This document shows positions 1 through 9,580 of a DNA stretch of 64,000 bases, piece by piece. The translations under genes were made by a program, and so were the position numbers. Origin of the DNA: Aphrocallistes beatrix. Its lineage: Eukaryota > Porifera > Hexactinellida > Sceptrulophora > Aphrocallistidae. How positions within the stretch are numbered: the first letter of the stretch is position 1; every line of letters begins with the position of its first letter. The notes under the pieces were generated by a model. That model made no database searches and was not told where the DNA came from. It saw only the letters and a program-made list of their open reading frames with translations. The stretch spans positions 4,149,184 to 4,213,183 of the forward strand of contig OY725500.1 of NCBI GenBank assembly GCA_963281255.1. Reading direction: 5' to 3'.

Positions 1-772
1 GCTCATGATGATAATTGGTTGGGGTCTTCCTTTGCCTTTTGTTATTATCACCATTGCAGTTGGTGCGTCTCGAAATCAATATGTTAACATTGGAGACCAT
101 TGTTTCCTTTCTTACGCGAATGGTCTTATTTGGGCATTTCTGGGACCATTTATTATCCTCATCATTGCAAGTTCAGTTGGAGCTATTCTAGCTATTATAA
201 AGATAATCCTAACTCTACGAAATAAGGGGGATAAGCCACCAAGTTTCGCTACGATGGTGAACTTAGTCGTGACAATCCTTGTTCTCGTGCCTGTGCTCAG
301 TGTTCCTTGGATAATTGGAATAGTGAATGCATTCATCACAGCTGCTGTAGCAACAACAGTGATCGAATGGGTGACCGTTCTATTTACTGCACCGGTTGGA
401 GTTCTGTTTTTCTTCATAGTTGTCTTGCGCAATCCACAAGTACAAGAGGTCATATTTAGGAGGAAAGTGACACATGTGTCCCAGAGGGATACACAGTCTT
501 CAGGTACCATTTCGTCTAAGTATACCATTTCTAAAGAGAAGGGTAGCGAGAAGTTCACAGAGTCAGCGAATGTGTCCTATCCAACAACATTTAGTAATCC
601 CACGTTTGAATCATCAACTAAGGTGCTTATGCCAGGTGATGAAGATTCCGCGAGTAAAGAAAAAGAAGCACTTAGAAAGACGTATGAAACGGGAACCACC
701 GAAAAAGGCGGTCCAAAAGAGCCTCAAAACGTCTATACAGCTTTGGATACGCTAGCAACAAAGAAGGACTAG
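1..772 (+). CDS. Adhesion-type (class B2) GPCR, 3' end only
   Basis: Open frame entering from the left edge and ending at TAG 770-772. The first visible Met is at 5, but this is an internal position because the protein starts in transmembrane segment 4. Four hydrophobic segments are visible: TM4 with the GWGLP motif typical of adhesion/secretin receptors, a Cys-containing extracellular loop followed by the NGLIW...GP segment (TM5), TM6 and TM7. A roughly 110-residue cytoplasmic tail rich in Ser, Thr and Lys follows, with many possible phosphorylation sites. These receptors couple N-terminal adhesion modules to G proteins. The ectodomain, the GPS/GAIN region and TM1-3 lie outside the window, so ligand and subfamily cannot be named. 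No intron is seen in this last exon. Confidence 0.85.
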   Translation, partial: LMMIIGWGLPLPFVIITIAVGASRNQYVNIGDHCFLSYANGLIWAFLGPFIILIIASSVGAILAIIKIILTLRNKGDKPPSFATMVNLVVTILVLVPVLSVPWIIGIVNAFITAAVATTVIEWVTVLFTAPVGVLFFFIVVLRNPQVQEVIFRRKVTHVSQRDTQSSGTISSKYTISKEKGSEKFTESANVSYPTTFSNPTFESSTKVLMPGDEDSASKEKEALRKTYETGTTEKGGPKEPQNVYTALDTLATKKD

Positions 773-1341
773 TCCTCCTTTTAGAAGCTCATCTTCCTTT
801 TAGAACTTGAACTGTTTTATCAGCGTGTAGGGGGGTATATAGTATATGGGTAGGCTAGGTTTGATGTTTTAGTTTTAGACAAGTTCGAGTTTAATTTTAG
901 CTCTGGTATTGCTTTTTTAGTATAAGCGTGTGGTTTTCCTTTCTTATTTTGGTTATTCTTTATTAAACGTGTGATTTCTCTTTGAATCATTAAGAGTCTT
1001 ACATTTAAGTAGCTAGTTACTAGCTTTGGGCTGGAAAATTGAGTTTCTGGTTAGAAAGAGTCAAAAATCTCTTCGGGCGAAAATGCAGGAGCTTACCCTG
1101 CCTTATTTTAACATTTGCCAACAAATGTCATATACTACATGAATCTACTTGTAAAACTCTAAACGAAAGACTAAAAACTCTCGCACTTGCGATATTATAA
1201 TATCCCATGTATCGCGAGATGTTCGTTTTCAATTTGCCCTGTAACACAATGCTAGGAGATTGCAACACATCATAATACATAAGAACGTTTACGTCAACTA
1301 TAGTTTTGTCTATAAAGCTACCTTTATACGAAGATCCTCAT
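773..1341. other. Intergenic: GPCR 3' UTR and ATP23 5' region
   Basis: AT-rich spacer with several T-rich stretches and TTATTAAA/AATAAA-like words in the first 200 bp that could serve GPCR polyadenylation. No further ORF or RNA gene is recognised. Confidence 0.5.
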
Positions 1342-2010
1342 ATGGAAGAGAGAGAAACATCTTCAAGTTATGACATACCCCCACCCAATGACCCAAGTGC
1401 ACATACCAAGTGCTTAATGCGACTGCACAAAAGCGTTAAATCCAGCTCGCCCGTAAAACACATGCTGATATCAATGCAAGAAATAGGATTTCCTGTCAAA
1501 TTGTCTCGAGATTTTTCATGCGAGCCTTGTTCACCTAAAGTAGCCGGGAGTTTCGACCCATTTCGTCAACAAGTAGTGCTTTGTCAGAATAATATCTACT
1601 CTCAAATCCATATGAATCAAGTGTTGGCTCATGAACTGGTGCATTCTTATGATGATAAAACGGTGAATATGAATTGGTATGATTTGAGACATCTCGCGTG
1701 TACTGAAATCAGAGCTGCGAATTTGAGTCGAGAATGTTCTTTTGCTCGTGAAAACCTTGTTATGTTCAATTTTGGCCTCAAAGCTCATAATAAGGAATGT
1801 GTGAAAAATCGCGCAGCTTTGTCAATCACATCTGTAAGGGAAGATTTGTGTTATGAGAATGCACGGGAATTGGTGGATTCGGTTTTTGAGCAGTGTTACA
1901 ACTACACTCGCCCCTTTCAAGGCATCCCCCCTCTCACGCTGATGAAGCCAATGGTACGGGGCGTGTCCAACTTTCTGAATCGAGAGCATCCGGACTATTA
2001 TGAGGATTGA
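1342..2010 (+). CDS. ATP23: Mitochondrial inner-membrane protease ATP23 homologue
   Basis: Intronless, 222 residues from ATG 1342; the frame is open upstream to 1306 but only through a non-ATG codon. The zinc-protease signature HELVH is present with the family context (QVLAHELVH followed by Asp-Asp), then the ATP23 pattern of a DLRHLACTEIRAA stretch and conserved Cys residues. In yeast ATP23 processes the Atp6 precursor and helps assemble the F-o part of ATP synthase; it also degrades Ups1. The vertebrate orthologue was first described as a Ku-binding protein (XRCC6BP1). Length is close to the family norm (about 230-250). The enzyme is expected on the intermembrane-space face of the inner membrane. 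Confidence 0.93.
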   Translation: MEERETSSSYDIPPPNDPSAHTKCLMRLHKSVKSSSPVKHMLISMQEIGFPVKLSRDFSCEPCSPKVAGSFDPFRQQVVLCQNNIYSQIHMNQVLAHELVHSYDDKTVNMNWYDLRHLACTEIRAANLSRECSFARENLVMFNFGLKAHNKECVKNRAALSITSVREDLCYENARELVDSVFEQCYNYTRPFQGIPPLTLMKPMVRGVSNFLNREHPDYYED

Positions 2011-2361
2011 ATTTAATCTTTAGCGAAAATTCTATGCGCAATATTATAGATTTCAAATTATCAATCTAGCATCACTTCTACAATTATTATTTCTTCGCAT
2101 CGTTGTCATTTCATCTCCCGCTGTAAAGGCAAATATTTAAATTTGTAATGCCCAATCTTCTCCGGTGTTTGATGATCATAATGTACCTTTACAGATAAGT
2201 CTGAAAGCGAAAGATGTTGCGGTCAGGTAGACGAATAAGTCTCCGACAAACATTCCCTTATTTTCACCCTAAAATCCTAGAACACAACAGATGGGCTATG
2301 CCTACGTATCCAATTGTAACCTCTTAATTCAGCTTTATATGTTAGTGGTTGTTAGGTTAGC
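2011..2361. other. Intergenic, ATP23 to RAE1
   Basis: 351 bp, AT-rich. It holds the ATP23 3' UTR and the RAE1 5' region. An acceptor-like TTAG lies directly before the RAE1 ATG. Nothing else recognised. Confidence 0.5.
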
Positions 2362-3801
2362 ATGATGGCAACATTTGGAAATCTCCGAGCTGACCACAAC
2401 CCCTTGAAAGATGTAGAAGTCCCGAACTGCCCCGAAGACTCCATCAGTAAAATAAAGTTCTCCCCCGTCGCCAACTACCTGCTGGCCAGTTCTTGGGACA
2501 ACTCGGTGAGGTGCTGGGAAGTGAGTGACAATGGCCCTGCCTTGAAGGCACAAATGTCTCATGATGCTCCTATCTTGTCATGCTGCTGGCATTCGGTAAG
2601 CGAATTAGTTAGCTCTGAATGCGTATGTATTATTATTCGATAGAATACCGTCTTTTCCTGAAAAAGCGCCGGGGGCTAATAAGATAATATGGGAACATCT
2701 TAGGTAGGTAAACCGTTTTCTATGGCTAGTTGTATTTATGAATACTCTTGTGTTAGTAATGAGATTGGAAATCGTTTACCTCTTCCAAATGCGACTTTTT
2801 TCAACCGTACTTTAAATTTTAAGCGGTTATGGCACGAAAAAAACGAGCACCTTTTTCAGGAAAGACAGTATTCGGTCTCGAAATGGGGAGGATGCAATTT
2901 AATATTCCACTACAGGACGGTACTAAAGCATTCACAGTGGGCTGTGACATGGTGGCTAAGATCTGGGATCTGGCCTCTAACCAAACAATGAACATAGCCA
3001 TGCACGAGAGTCCCATCAAGTCGGTGCACTGGATTGAAGGCAAGACCTACAGCTGTCTCATGACCGGATCTTGGGACAAAACGATCAAATTCTGGGATAT
3101 GCGAACTTCCACGCCGCAATTATCCCTTCAACTCCCGGAGAGATGCTACTGTACAGACGTGGTAATATATATACGTATTTTGATGGTTTAGATTTAGACG
3201 TGATTTATTTATAGAATTCCTTCCGCAGGTCTACCCCACGGCGATAGTTGGCACGGCTAATCGCGGCATTTTGATCTACAACCTCGAGGGGCAACCGTCC
3301 CTAGCTAAACAGATTGAATCGCCCCTCAAGTACCAACATCGCTGCATCAGCATTTTCAATGAGAAAGACAAACCGTCTGGATTCGCGCTCGGCTCGATCG
3401 AGGGACGTGTCGCTATCCACTACTTCAACACGCTGAATCCAGGCGTGGACAATTTCACTTTCAAATGCCATCGTTCCACACCTCCCACAGGCATGAATCA
3501 GGTCCAGGACATATACGCTATCAACGAGATCGCGTTCCATCCTCAGCATGGGACACTGGCCACTGTAGGCTCAGATGGGAAGTTCAGTTACTGGGACAAA
3601 AACGCAAGAACCAAGCTCAAGAATTCTGAACAGATGGAGCAGGCGATTGTGTCGTGTGACTTTAATTTTAACGGCTTGATATTCGGGTATGCAGTCAGTT
3701 ACGACTGGTCGAAGGGGCATGAAAATTTTAATCCGAACAAGAAGAATTATATTTTCCTACGTAAAGCCGATGAAGACTTGAAACCACGCAAGAAAAGGTA
3801 A
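2362..3801 (+). CDS. RAE1: mRNA export factor RAE1 (WD40)
   Basis: Three exons, 2362-2595, 2916-3161 and 3229-3801, both introns phase 0, giving 350 residues. The WD-repeat sequence follows RAE1 closely: the N-terminal stretch with NPLKD, repeat words GSWDKT, the LPERCYC segment, [22 protein letters not shown] and the C-terminal YDWSKGHE...KKNYIFLR block, ending in a basic tail. RAE1 forms a seven-bladed propeller that binds the GLEBS motif of nucleoporin NUP98 and takes part in mRNA export and spindle checkpoint control. The 320-nt intron 1 is longer than intron 2 (67 nt). The basic tail is followed by AAAAGGTAAAT, which resembles a donor, but the frame ends there with TAA at 3799-3801 exactly where the family ends. 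Confidence 0.96.
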
Positions 3802-4119
3802 ATATTTGATTTGTAAATATGTGTTTGTATCTTTTTCAACAAATGAAGAAATGCTCCAACTTCAATTCTTACTTATAAATATAGTTTGCTATTCATTAAA
3901 TATTTTTCACACGGAAGGGACGGACAAAAATGACAATTATAAGTAGGTACCTACTAAAATGCGACCTTTCAAATGAAACCAGCCATGATTTACACCTGCT
4001 CACTGTGATGCTGAAACCCGTTATGAATACATTTCACTGAAAACATTTCAAAAATATCAATTGAATAGAAATTATACTTGATAGCCAATTAGCCATATCT
4101 AAATTTAGTTTATTAGGCT

Positions 4120-4287
4120 ATGTACACTCGCGAATGTTTGGATGTTCCACAAGTACGCGTTTATAAAGCCCCTCAACACTGCGAATGGTGTATGCAACCT
4201 CTAAGTGCCGTACCAAGCACTGGGCAACCGATTGTTTCTTATGCGAATGTAACTCGTGAATGGCATGAACCCACACAGCCTGTGTAG
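4120..4287 (+). CDS. Candidate 55-residue Cys-containing small protein
   Basis: ATG 4120 to TAG 4285-4287, 55 codons, in the 705-bp gap between RAE1 and the tetraspanin. The peptide starts MYTRECLDV, contains a CEWCMQPL stretch (CxxC) and ends near WHEPTQPV. Composition is unlike translated AT-rich spacer: few Lys/Asn/Ile runs, several Pro, Trp and Cys, and C/G-rich third positions compared with the flanks. I do not recognise the family. It could be a real small protein or a chance ORF; no splice sites are needed. The flanks (3802-4119 and 4288-4506) show nothing else. Confidence 0.4.
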   Translation: MYTRECLDVPQVRVYKAPQHCEWCMQPLSAVPSTGQPIVSYANVTREWHEPTQPV

Positions 4288-4506
4288 CTTCAATCAGATT
4301 GTGAAGTTAGCTGGCCTCATACTAAGACTTTACTAGGCATTCGTCCGATAGGATTATACCTATTCAGGTTTTCGCGAGTTATATATTTAATTCGTGATTA
4401 ATTACACAAATACTTGAACGATTTAATCACCTTTATCGCTATATTTCAATTATTCCAGTACTCATACATATTCATTTACCCCTGTACCTTATCACACTAG
4501 TACACA

Positions 4507-5265
4507 ATGGGTTTCTGGAGGGTTCTCTGCTCGGTTCTGCTCGTCGTATTCAACATCCTCCTATGGGGGATAGCGGGGATACTCCTCTACGTGTCTGCAG
4601 ACTTTTTCATCGTCTCACGCCAGTACGACATATTCCTCAACACGAACAGTGCCGTGTATATCGTGGTCCCTGTTATTGTGATTGGCCTGTGCGGTGTTTT
4701 GCTTGTCGTCTTAGGGTTCCTAGGAATTCTAGGCGCGGTTTGCGCCAACTCCAGCATCCTCCTCACCTACAACATCCTCCTCATCATCGTGCTAATCGTG
4801 CAGATGGCAGGTGGCATCCTCGCTGTTGTATTCCGCAGTGACATCTACGACCAGATGAGCATCGCCATGCTGGCCAACATGGAGAAATACCAGTACCAGT
4901 CAGACGACTCAGTCACGCAGGCTATCGACGCCATACAGGACAGCTTGAAGTGTTGCGGCGCCTACGGACCAGACGATTGGAAGAATGTGCAGTGGATCAA
5001 CAACAAATATGACAATGCCATTACACCACTTAGTTGCTGTGCTGAAACGAACTCGTCGTCAAGCTACGACTTCTGTGTGCAGTACTCAGACATCTACGAG
5101 CTGGGCTGTGTAGACACGTTCTTCCAGACCATCGAGATGTGGGGCTCTATCGTCATCACCGTTGCTCTACTGCTAGCGCTATTCGAGATATCTGGTGTTA
5201 TACTCAGCTACTGTGTGATGTGTCTTAAGAGCAGAGAAGCGCACGATATCTATGTAGAAGTTTAA
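4507..5265 (+). CDS. Tetraspanin
   Basis: Intronless, 252 residues from ATG 4507. Topology is the full tetraspanin plan: short N terminus, TM1 (about residues 8-30), small loop, TM2 (about 48-70), TM3 (about 76-100), a large extracellular loop of about 100 residues, and TM4 (about 210-235). The large loop contains the family-defining CCG motif, a later CC pair and further Cys residues, enough for two or three disulphides. The protein ends in a short cytoplasmic tail with Cys residues near the membrane that suit palmitoylation. Tetraspanins organise adhesion receptors and proteases in membrane microdomains. The subfamily cannot be assigned by eye. Confidence 0.92.
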   Translation: MGFWRVLCSVLLVVFNILLWGIAGILLYVSADFFIVSRQYDIFLNTNSAVYIVVPVIVIGLCGVLLVVLGFLGILGAVCANSSILLTYNILLIIVLIVQMAGGILAVVFRSDIYDQMSIAMLANMEKYQYQSDDSVTQAIDAIQDSLKCCGAYGPDDWKNVQWINNKYDNAITPLSCCAETNSSSSYDFCVQYSDIYELGCVDTFFQTIEMWGSIVITVALLLALFEISGVILSYCVMCLKSREAHDIYVEV

Positions 5266-6062
5266 TTCCCTATTCGTATCGCTTATTCACACTTCTCTAT
5301 GTATATATTCTAATGTTTCGTGGACAAAAATGGATCAGATAATAGTTTTGAATAATCACTTGATTGTATACAGCATCATGGTTCACTTATCATTGAATTA
5401 TTATTGTAGTTTTGTATTTATTTTCTTCTCTATATGATTGTATAGTATAGTTACAAGTCAATTGATTTAGATGCCATAAATGATAAATCCTAACTTACAA
5501 GTATTTTTCACGTAAATTACAAGTATTTTTCAGTATTTTTCACGAATTCATTCGCTGCTCACAAAGAATGAAAACCCTATCAACAAAGAGGCGAATTAGA
5601 CTTGAGCTAAGTTCTTGCTAATTGAATAAAACGTGTCAGCGGTATTTTGATTAAGTTTTACGTTCTCCCCTCTCGTAGGCTAAATATGCTTCTCTGTTAA
5701 TGGATTATTGCTCTGGTATCCATTTGCTAGCTTGATTACTTCATTTGATAAGTTATTTCTCGATACAGAAGTATCATTCAAGCTGAATAACACTACATCA
5801 CAACCAAGAGGTTGGAGTTTAGCAAAAACACTAATTTAAACTAACTGTGTTATGTATTCTTATGGCCATAAAATGTGAAGTGATATCTGAAGTCAACAGG
5901 AGGATTTGAATTAAGTCTGAAGTTTACTGCTAAACACGCCCTAATTCTTAATCTCTGAAATACATTTGCATTATTCATCATTTACTAACATAGTTTGAAC
6001 GTACCAAACTGGTACCAGACCGTACTGTGTAAATTGCTTGTTAAATAAAGTTAGCGGTTCGA
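5266..6062. other. Intergenic with duplicated SEC13 3' end
   Basis: Tetraspanin 3' UTR, then a region (5574-5858) matching the 3' end and 3' flank of SEC13 downstream (see separate entry), then about 200 bp of SEC13 promoter and 5' UTR. No intact gene. Confidence 0.6.
5574..5858 (+). pseudogene. Relic copy of the SEC13 3' end
   Basis: This stretch aligns by eye over most of its length with 7421-7724, which contains the last SEC13 codons, stop and 3' flank. The shared core includes the terminal codons (AAGAGGCGAA then TTAG here, CTAG in SEC13), GAGCTAAGTTC, TTACGTTCTCCC, CTCGTAGGCTAA, GTTAATGGATT, TCATTCAAGCTGA and CTAACTGTGTTATGTATT. The copy lacks about 20 bp after GAGCTAAGTTC and has small indels. 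It keeps the same orientation as SEC13 and lies 200 bp upstream of its ATG, so SEC13 is bracketed by two copies of its own tail. The upstream WD40 coding part is absent. Confidence 0.8.
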
Positions 6063-7451
6063 ATGGCTACCTCGGGTACTGCACCCCAGCCCCCCACCCC
6101 CGTCAGCACAGTGGGCACGATCGACACCGGACACGAGGACATCATACATGACGCACAGCTTGACTTCTATGGGAAGCGACTGGCCACCTGTTCTTCAGAC
6201 CATTCAGTGCGAATTTTCAGAGTTCTCGCTGACGGATCGCATCAGCTGCTCGCGAAACTTAACAGGCATGAAGGGCCTGTTTGGCAGGTCGCATGGGGAC
6301 ATCCTAAGTTTGGCTCCACCTTAGCAACCTGTTCCTACGATAGGTATGTCGAATTATGCAAGTGTGAATATCTTATTAGGAATATTATATTATTGGTTGT
6401 GTTTTAGGCGCGTGTTGTTTTGGCAAGAGAAAGACGACCACAGCTGGGAGGTGATGCACGAGTACAGAGGTCACACCTCCTCTGTCAACAGCATCGACTT
6501 CTCTCCTCCGGAGTGGGACCTCACGCTTGCCTGTGCTTCTAGCGACGGGACTATATCCATCGTGTCACACACCTCTACGGGTGAGTGGGTGGATAAGAAG
6601 ATCCCCAATGCACACGACATCGGGTGTAACAGTGTTAGTTGGGCACCAGCTTCTAGTCCACAGATGTTGGCACCTGGAATGGTGGCAGACCCTGCGCCAG
6701 TACGGTTCGTGTCCGGAGGGTGTGATAACCTCGTGAAGATATGGCAGCGAGACGAGATAGGAGAGTGGAAGACTGTTCAGGTATGTACGTATATTTAATG
6801 AACTAAACCCCTGCAGGAATCCTTTACTAATATAGGGCTACAATCATTTTTTCCGTATATTCATCCTTTAATAAAATTAACAGAAATATTAGAACTACAC
6901 AATCCTTACTAAATTAAGTACATTCAGTCCTCTCTAATTGTCCACTTCTGTAATTGTCCAGGTTCTCTATTTTTTCCACTTACCTGGATAGAAGTACTAT
7001 GTGCACACACACACTTTGAATTCTCTAATTGTCCACTTAGGATCCTATTACCCAATGGTGGACAATTAGAGAGGACTTAGTGTCTCGCTATTTCATGGAT
7101 ATATATTAGGTTCTAGGAAAACATTCCGATTGGGTGCGATCTGTCGCTTGGGCGCCTGCAACCGGCCTTGTGGAGGAGGTGATCGCTTCTGGAGGGCAAG
7201 ATCTGAACGTTATCATTTGGAAGCGACCATTCGAGAACGGAGATTGGGCTGCTACGGTTATTAACACGTTCGCAGACATGGTTTGGCACGTGAGCTGGTC
7301 GCTCATGGGCAACATCCTCGCGGTTTCTAACGGAGATAATAAGGTCAGCCTGTGGCATGAAGGTGCAGACCAAGTGTGGGACTGCATTAATCCAGACGTC
7401 CATAGCACAGCGGAACCAGTCCAAACCCCCACCAACCAAGAGGCGAACTAG
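6063..7451 (+). CDS. SEC13: COPII coat and nuclear-pore protein SEC13
   Basis: Three exons, 6063-6343, 6408-6780 and 7110-7451 (introns phase 2 and 0), giving 331 residues. The WD40 order matches SEC13: [17 protein letters not shown] at the N terminus, [33 protein letters not shown] across the first junction, [23 protein letters not shown] and DMVWHVSWS with [10 protein letters not shown] near the end. The protein makes an open six-blade propeller completed by SEC31 in COPII coats and by NUP145C/NUP96 in the nuclear pore, and also serves the SEA/GATOR2 complex. For exon 3 the acceptor at 7108-7109 is used because the TAG at 7115-7116 would break the frame. Intron 2 carries a short inverted-repeat element. 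Confidence 0.96.
6925..7078. mobile_element. Short terminal-inverted-repeat element in SEC13 intron 2
   Basis: A perfect 20-bp inverted repeat is present: AGTCCTCTCTAATTGTCCAC at 6926-6945 and its reverse complement at 7058-7077. The word CTCTAATTGTCCACTT recurs inside at 7023-7038, and TAATTGTCCA at 6951-6960. A TA dinucleotide lies just outside the left arm (6919-6920). No coding capacity. Size and structure fit a non-autonomous (MITE-like) DNA transposon. Confidence 0.7.
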
Positions 7452-7922
7452 ACTTTGAGCTAAGTTCAACCTTTAGTGTCTCTATTTCTTGCTAATTAAA
7501 TGAAACAAGTCAGCGATGTTTTGATCTAGTGTTACGTTCTCCCGTCTCGTAGGCTAATTATGCTTCGCTGTTAATGGATTGGAGCATTGCTCTGGTAGCT
7601 TGATTACTTTTTAAATTTTTCTTTTTCTCGATAATTATCATTCAAGCTGATAAACACTCCATCACAAATCAAGAGGTCGAAGTTTAGCAAAACACTAATT
7701 TCTAGACTAACTGTGTTATGTATTGCACCTGCACTATCAACCTTACTCCGAATCAAATGCTTATTTGTAATAAAACACTTTTGGATAATTCATTGATAGC
7801 AATAAAGCAGTTGATCAATGCTGGTGATTCTGTTGACGAGAGGATCGAGTTACATACAGTAAGTTCTCCTTAAGTTCTCTGTCCATGTTCTGTAGACAAC
7901 CAGAAGGAATGGTGTTAGCCAA

Positions 7923-7989
7923 TCTATCTAATTGTCCAATTATTCCCTAATATTCCATTGGAACAACTTCCCACGGACAATTAGGGAGA
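7923..7989. repeat. Short relative of the SEC13-intron inverted repeat
   Basis: Left arm TCTATCTAATTGTCC (7923-7937) and right arm GGACAATTAGGGAGA (7975-7989) pair at 13 of 15 positions. The arms share the core CTAATTGTCC with the element at 6925-7078, so this is probably a shorter member of the same family. Confidence 0.55.
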
Positions 7990-8015
7990 CCCATGTACAT
8001 CATCATATGAACTTA

Positions 8016-8156
8016 CAGTGGAATTCGATTATTAGCAACTCGAGTTTCGCTCATAAAATGGTTGCTATTAAGGGAACATATTTAATACAAAATCTTCACC
8101 TGGACCTGAAGATTGGTTGCTAACAGAACTATATTGCTAAAAAGCAAATTCCACTG
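8016..8156. mobile_element. MITE-like element with 23-bp inverted repeats
   Basis: Left arm starts CAGTGGAATTCG (8016-8038); right arm ends AATTCCACTG (8134-8156). The arms match at 20 of 23 positions when inverted. TA precedes the left end (8014-8015); the right flank is GA, so the target duplication is imperfect. The CAGTGGA terminus and TA flank suggest a Tc1/mariner-pogo type non-autonomous element. It ends 50 bp before the ATG of the next gene. Confidence 0.65.
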
Positions 8157-8206
8157 GATCTAGCTTAAAATATTAATAATCTTAGAAACGAGTTTAGATA
8201 CATACC

Positions 8207-9580
8207 ATGGATCCGTTACCATCTCCTGGTTTCCCACCCCAATCTTCTCCAGCTCTCAGCTCCGATTCGAACTCTGAACTTTCCTCATTCACCATTCAGC
8301 GACAGGGACACGCGACGGCTAACGCTCTTCGCTCCTCTAAAGAACGTTTCATATTCAACCCGATCACTCTCCAATCCCAGTCCCAGAGCAACAGCCGAGA
8401 TAGCAGTACCCAGTCTTTAAACAAATCGGTGGAGAAAACGAGTCGTTTCACGAACTTGACAAAAATGCTCCCCAAGCGTCCACCCTCTCCAACACTGTCC
8501 AACTCTGAACCGCCGAGTTCGCCGCCTCCTCCCGTACCCACATCCAACCCCCCGAACATGTTCCCCTCGACCAAGCGCAGCTCATTAACTGGTGTTATTA
8601 ACTTCCCTGGATTGGAACGGATGTTATCTAACAAGAAAACAGATTCGAAGCCCCCCTCCACCCCTCCTTCCCCCCAAACCACACCCGCCCACAACACGCA
8701 CTCGAACGAGCCGAAAGACCTGTCAGAAGAACTGCACTTAGAAATGGAGACAATGCTTGACGTTTTCAATCAAGAACGGACTGCCATTCTACAGGAAATG
8801 AGGCTTGTCAAAGGACTTTGGTTGAAAGACCGTAAAAAGGCGAAGCGAGACATGGAGCAGCATGCGATCCGGATTAGCAACTCACTCAGGCGGTACGATT
8901 CTCTCGTTGTGGAAATGGCGCGTCAGTTCAGTGCGGTTGCTAACGAGCTGAATCATCTGAAAGAGAACCAAAGAAGGTTACAGAACGAAATGCATCGAAA
9001 GTTGGAAGCGATTCGTAGTGATTTAGCACAGTTTAAAGGCAATGGAGCTGACCAGATGCTGTCTCCTGAGTTGAAGGAATCGAGTGAATCTCTGAACATT
9101 CCTCCAGCGCATGCAACCATGGATAAGAGCATTGGAAGGACGACTTCTGTGGACTCGAATATGCAGAAACTGAGCGGCAATCGACTGTCAAAACTGGGAA
9201 AGCGTTTCTCTCAGTCTAATCTCGCTAAAGAGGAAGGGAGTAACTCTCCTAAACCGTCGAGCGATAAGTCAACCCCTCCCTCTGGAAAAGCTAGGAACAG
9301 AGAAAACGAATCTCGGACAGTTAACAAGAAGAAAATCGAAAAGTTTTTCGGGGAAACCCCGCCTCATACGGAGGATTTGTCCTCTTTCCTAACTCGACTC
9401 GGCTACGAGCGCTATCTCGTGAACTTTGAGAAGGAGGAGATCACGCTAAGTGCGCTTTTTCACATGTCAGAGGAGCACCTCATCTGCCTCAACATCCCAA
9501 TGGGCCCGCGGCTTATAATTTTACGCGAGGCCTATGACCTCGCGAAAGTTTTCAAACAACACAATATTAATACTGCGTAA
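8207..9580 (+). CDS. Coiled-coil and SAM-domain protein, unassigned
   Basis: Intronless, 457 residues from ATG 8207. The N-terminal third (1-175) is disordered, rich in Ser and Pro, with Pro-rich runs (residues about 105-120 and 155-165). A charged helical region follows (about 175-275) with heptad-like spacing and many Glu, Arg and Leu, probably a coiled coil. A second Ser/Lys-rich linker leads to a C-terminal SAM domain (about 391-452) with the usual landmarks: DLSSFLTRLGYERY, a central LSALFHMSEEHL and the IPMGPRL.ILR helix. SAM domains mediate homo- or hetero-oligomerisation. I do not recognise a named orthologue. Confidence 0.8.
   Translation: MDPLPSPGFPPQSSPALSSDSNSELSSFTIQRQGHATANALRSSKERFIFNPITLQSQSQSNSRDSSTQSLNKSVEKTSRFTNLTKMLPKRPPSPTLSNSEPPSSPPPPVPTSNPPNMFPSTKRSSLTGVINFPGLERMLSNKKTDSKPPSTPPSPQTTPAHNTHSNEPKDLSEELHLEMETMLDVFNQERTAILQEMRLVKGLWLKDRKKAKRDMEQHAIRISNSLRRYDSLVVEMARQFSAVANELNHLKENQRRLQNEMHRKLEAIRSDLAQFKGNGADQMLSPELKESSESLNIPPAHATMDKSIGRTTSVDSNMQKLSGNRLSKLGKRFSQSNLAKEEGSNSPKPSSDKSTPPSGKARNRENESRTVNKKKIEKFFGETPPHTEDLSSFLTRLGYERYLVNFEKEEITLSALFHMSEEHLICLNIPMGPRLIILREAYDLAKVFKQHNINTA

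Larger units (their letters stand above)
7452..8206. other. Intergenic with two inverted-repeat elements
   Basis: Starts with the SEC13 3' flank that is duplicated upstream of the gene (to 7724). It then holds a degraded relative of the SEC13-intron element and a separate TIR element, described separately. No gene recognised; the 63-residue ORF at 7932-8123 runs through the TIR elements and is not coding-like. Confidence 0.6.

Noticed and set aside
8296..8769. Gly/Val-rich minus-strand ORF opposite the SAM protein
   Set aside because: It is the complement of the Ser/Pro-rich coding region, so the composition is derived.
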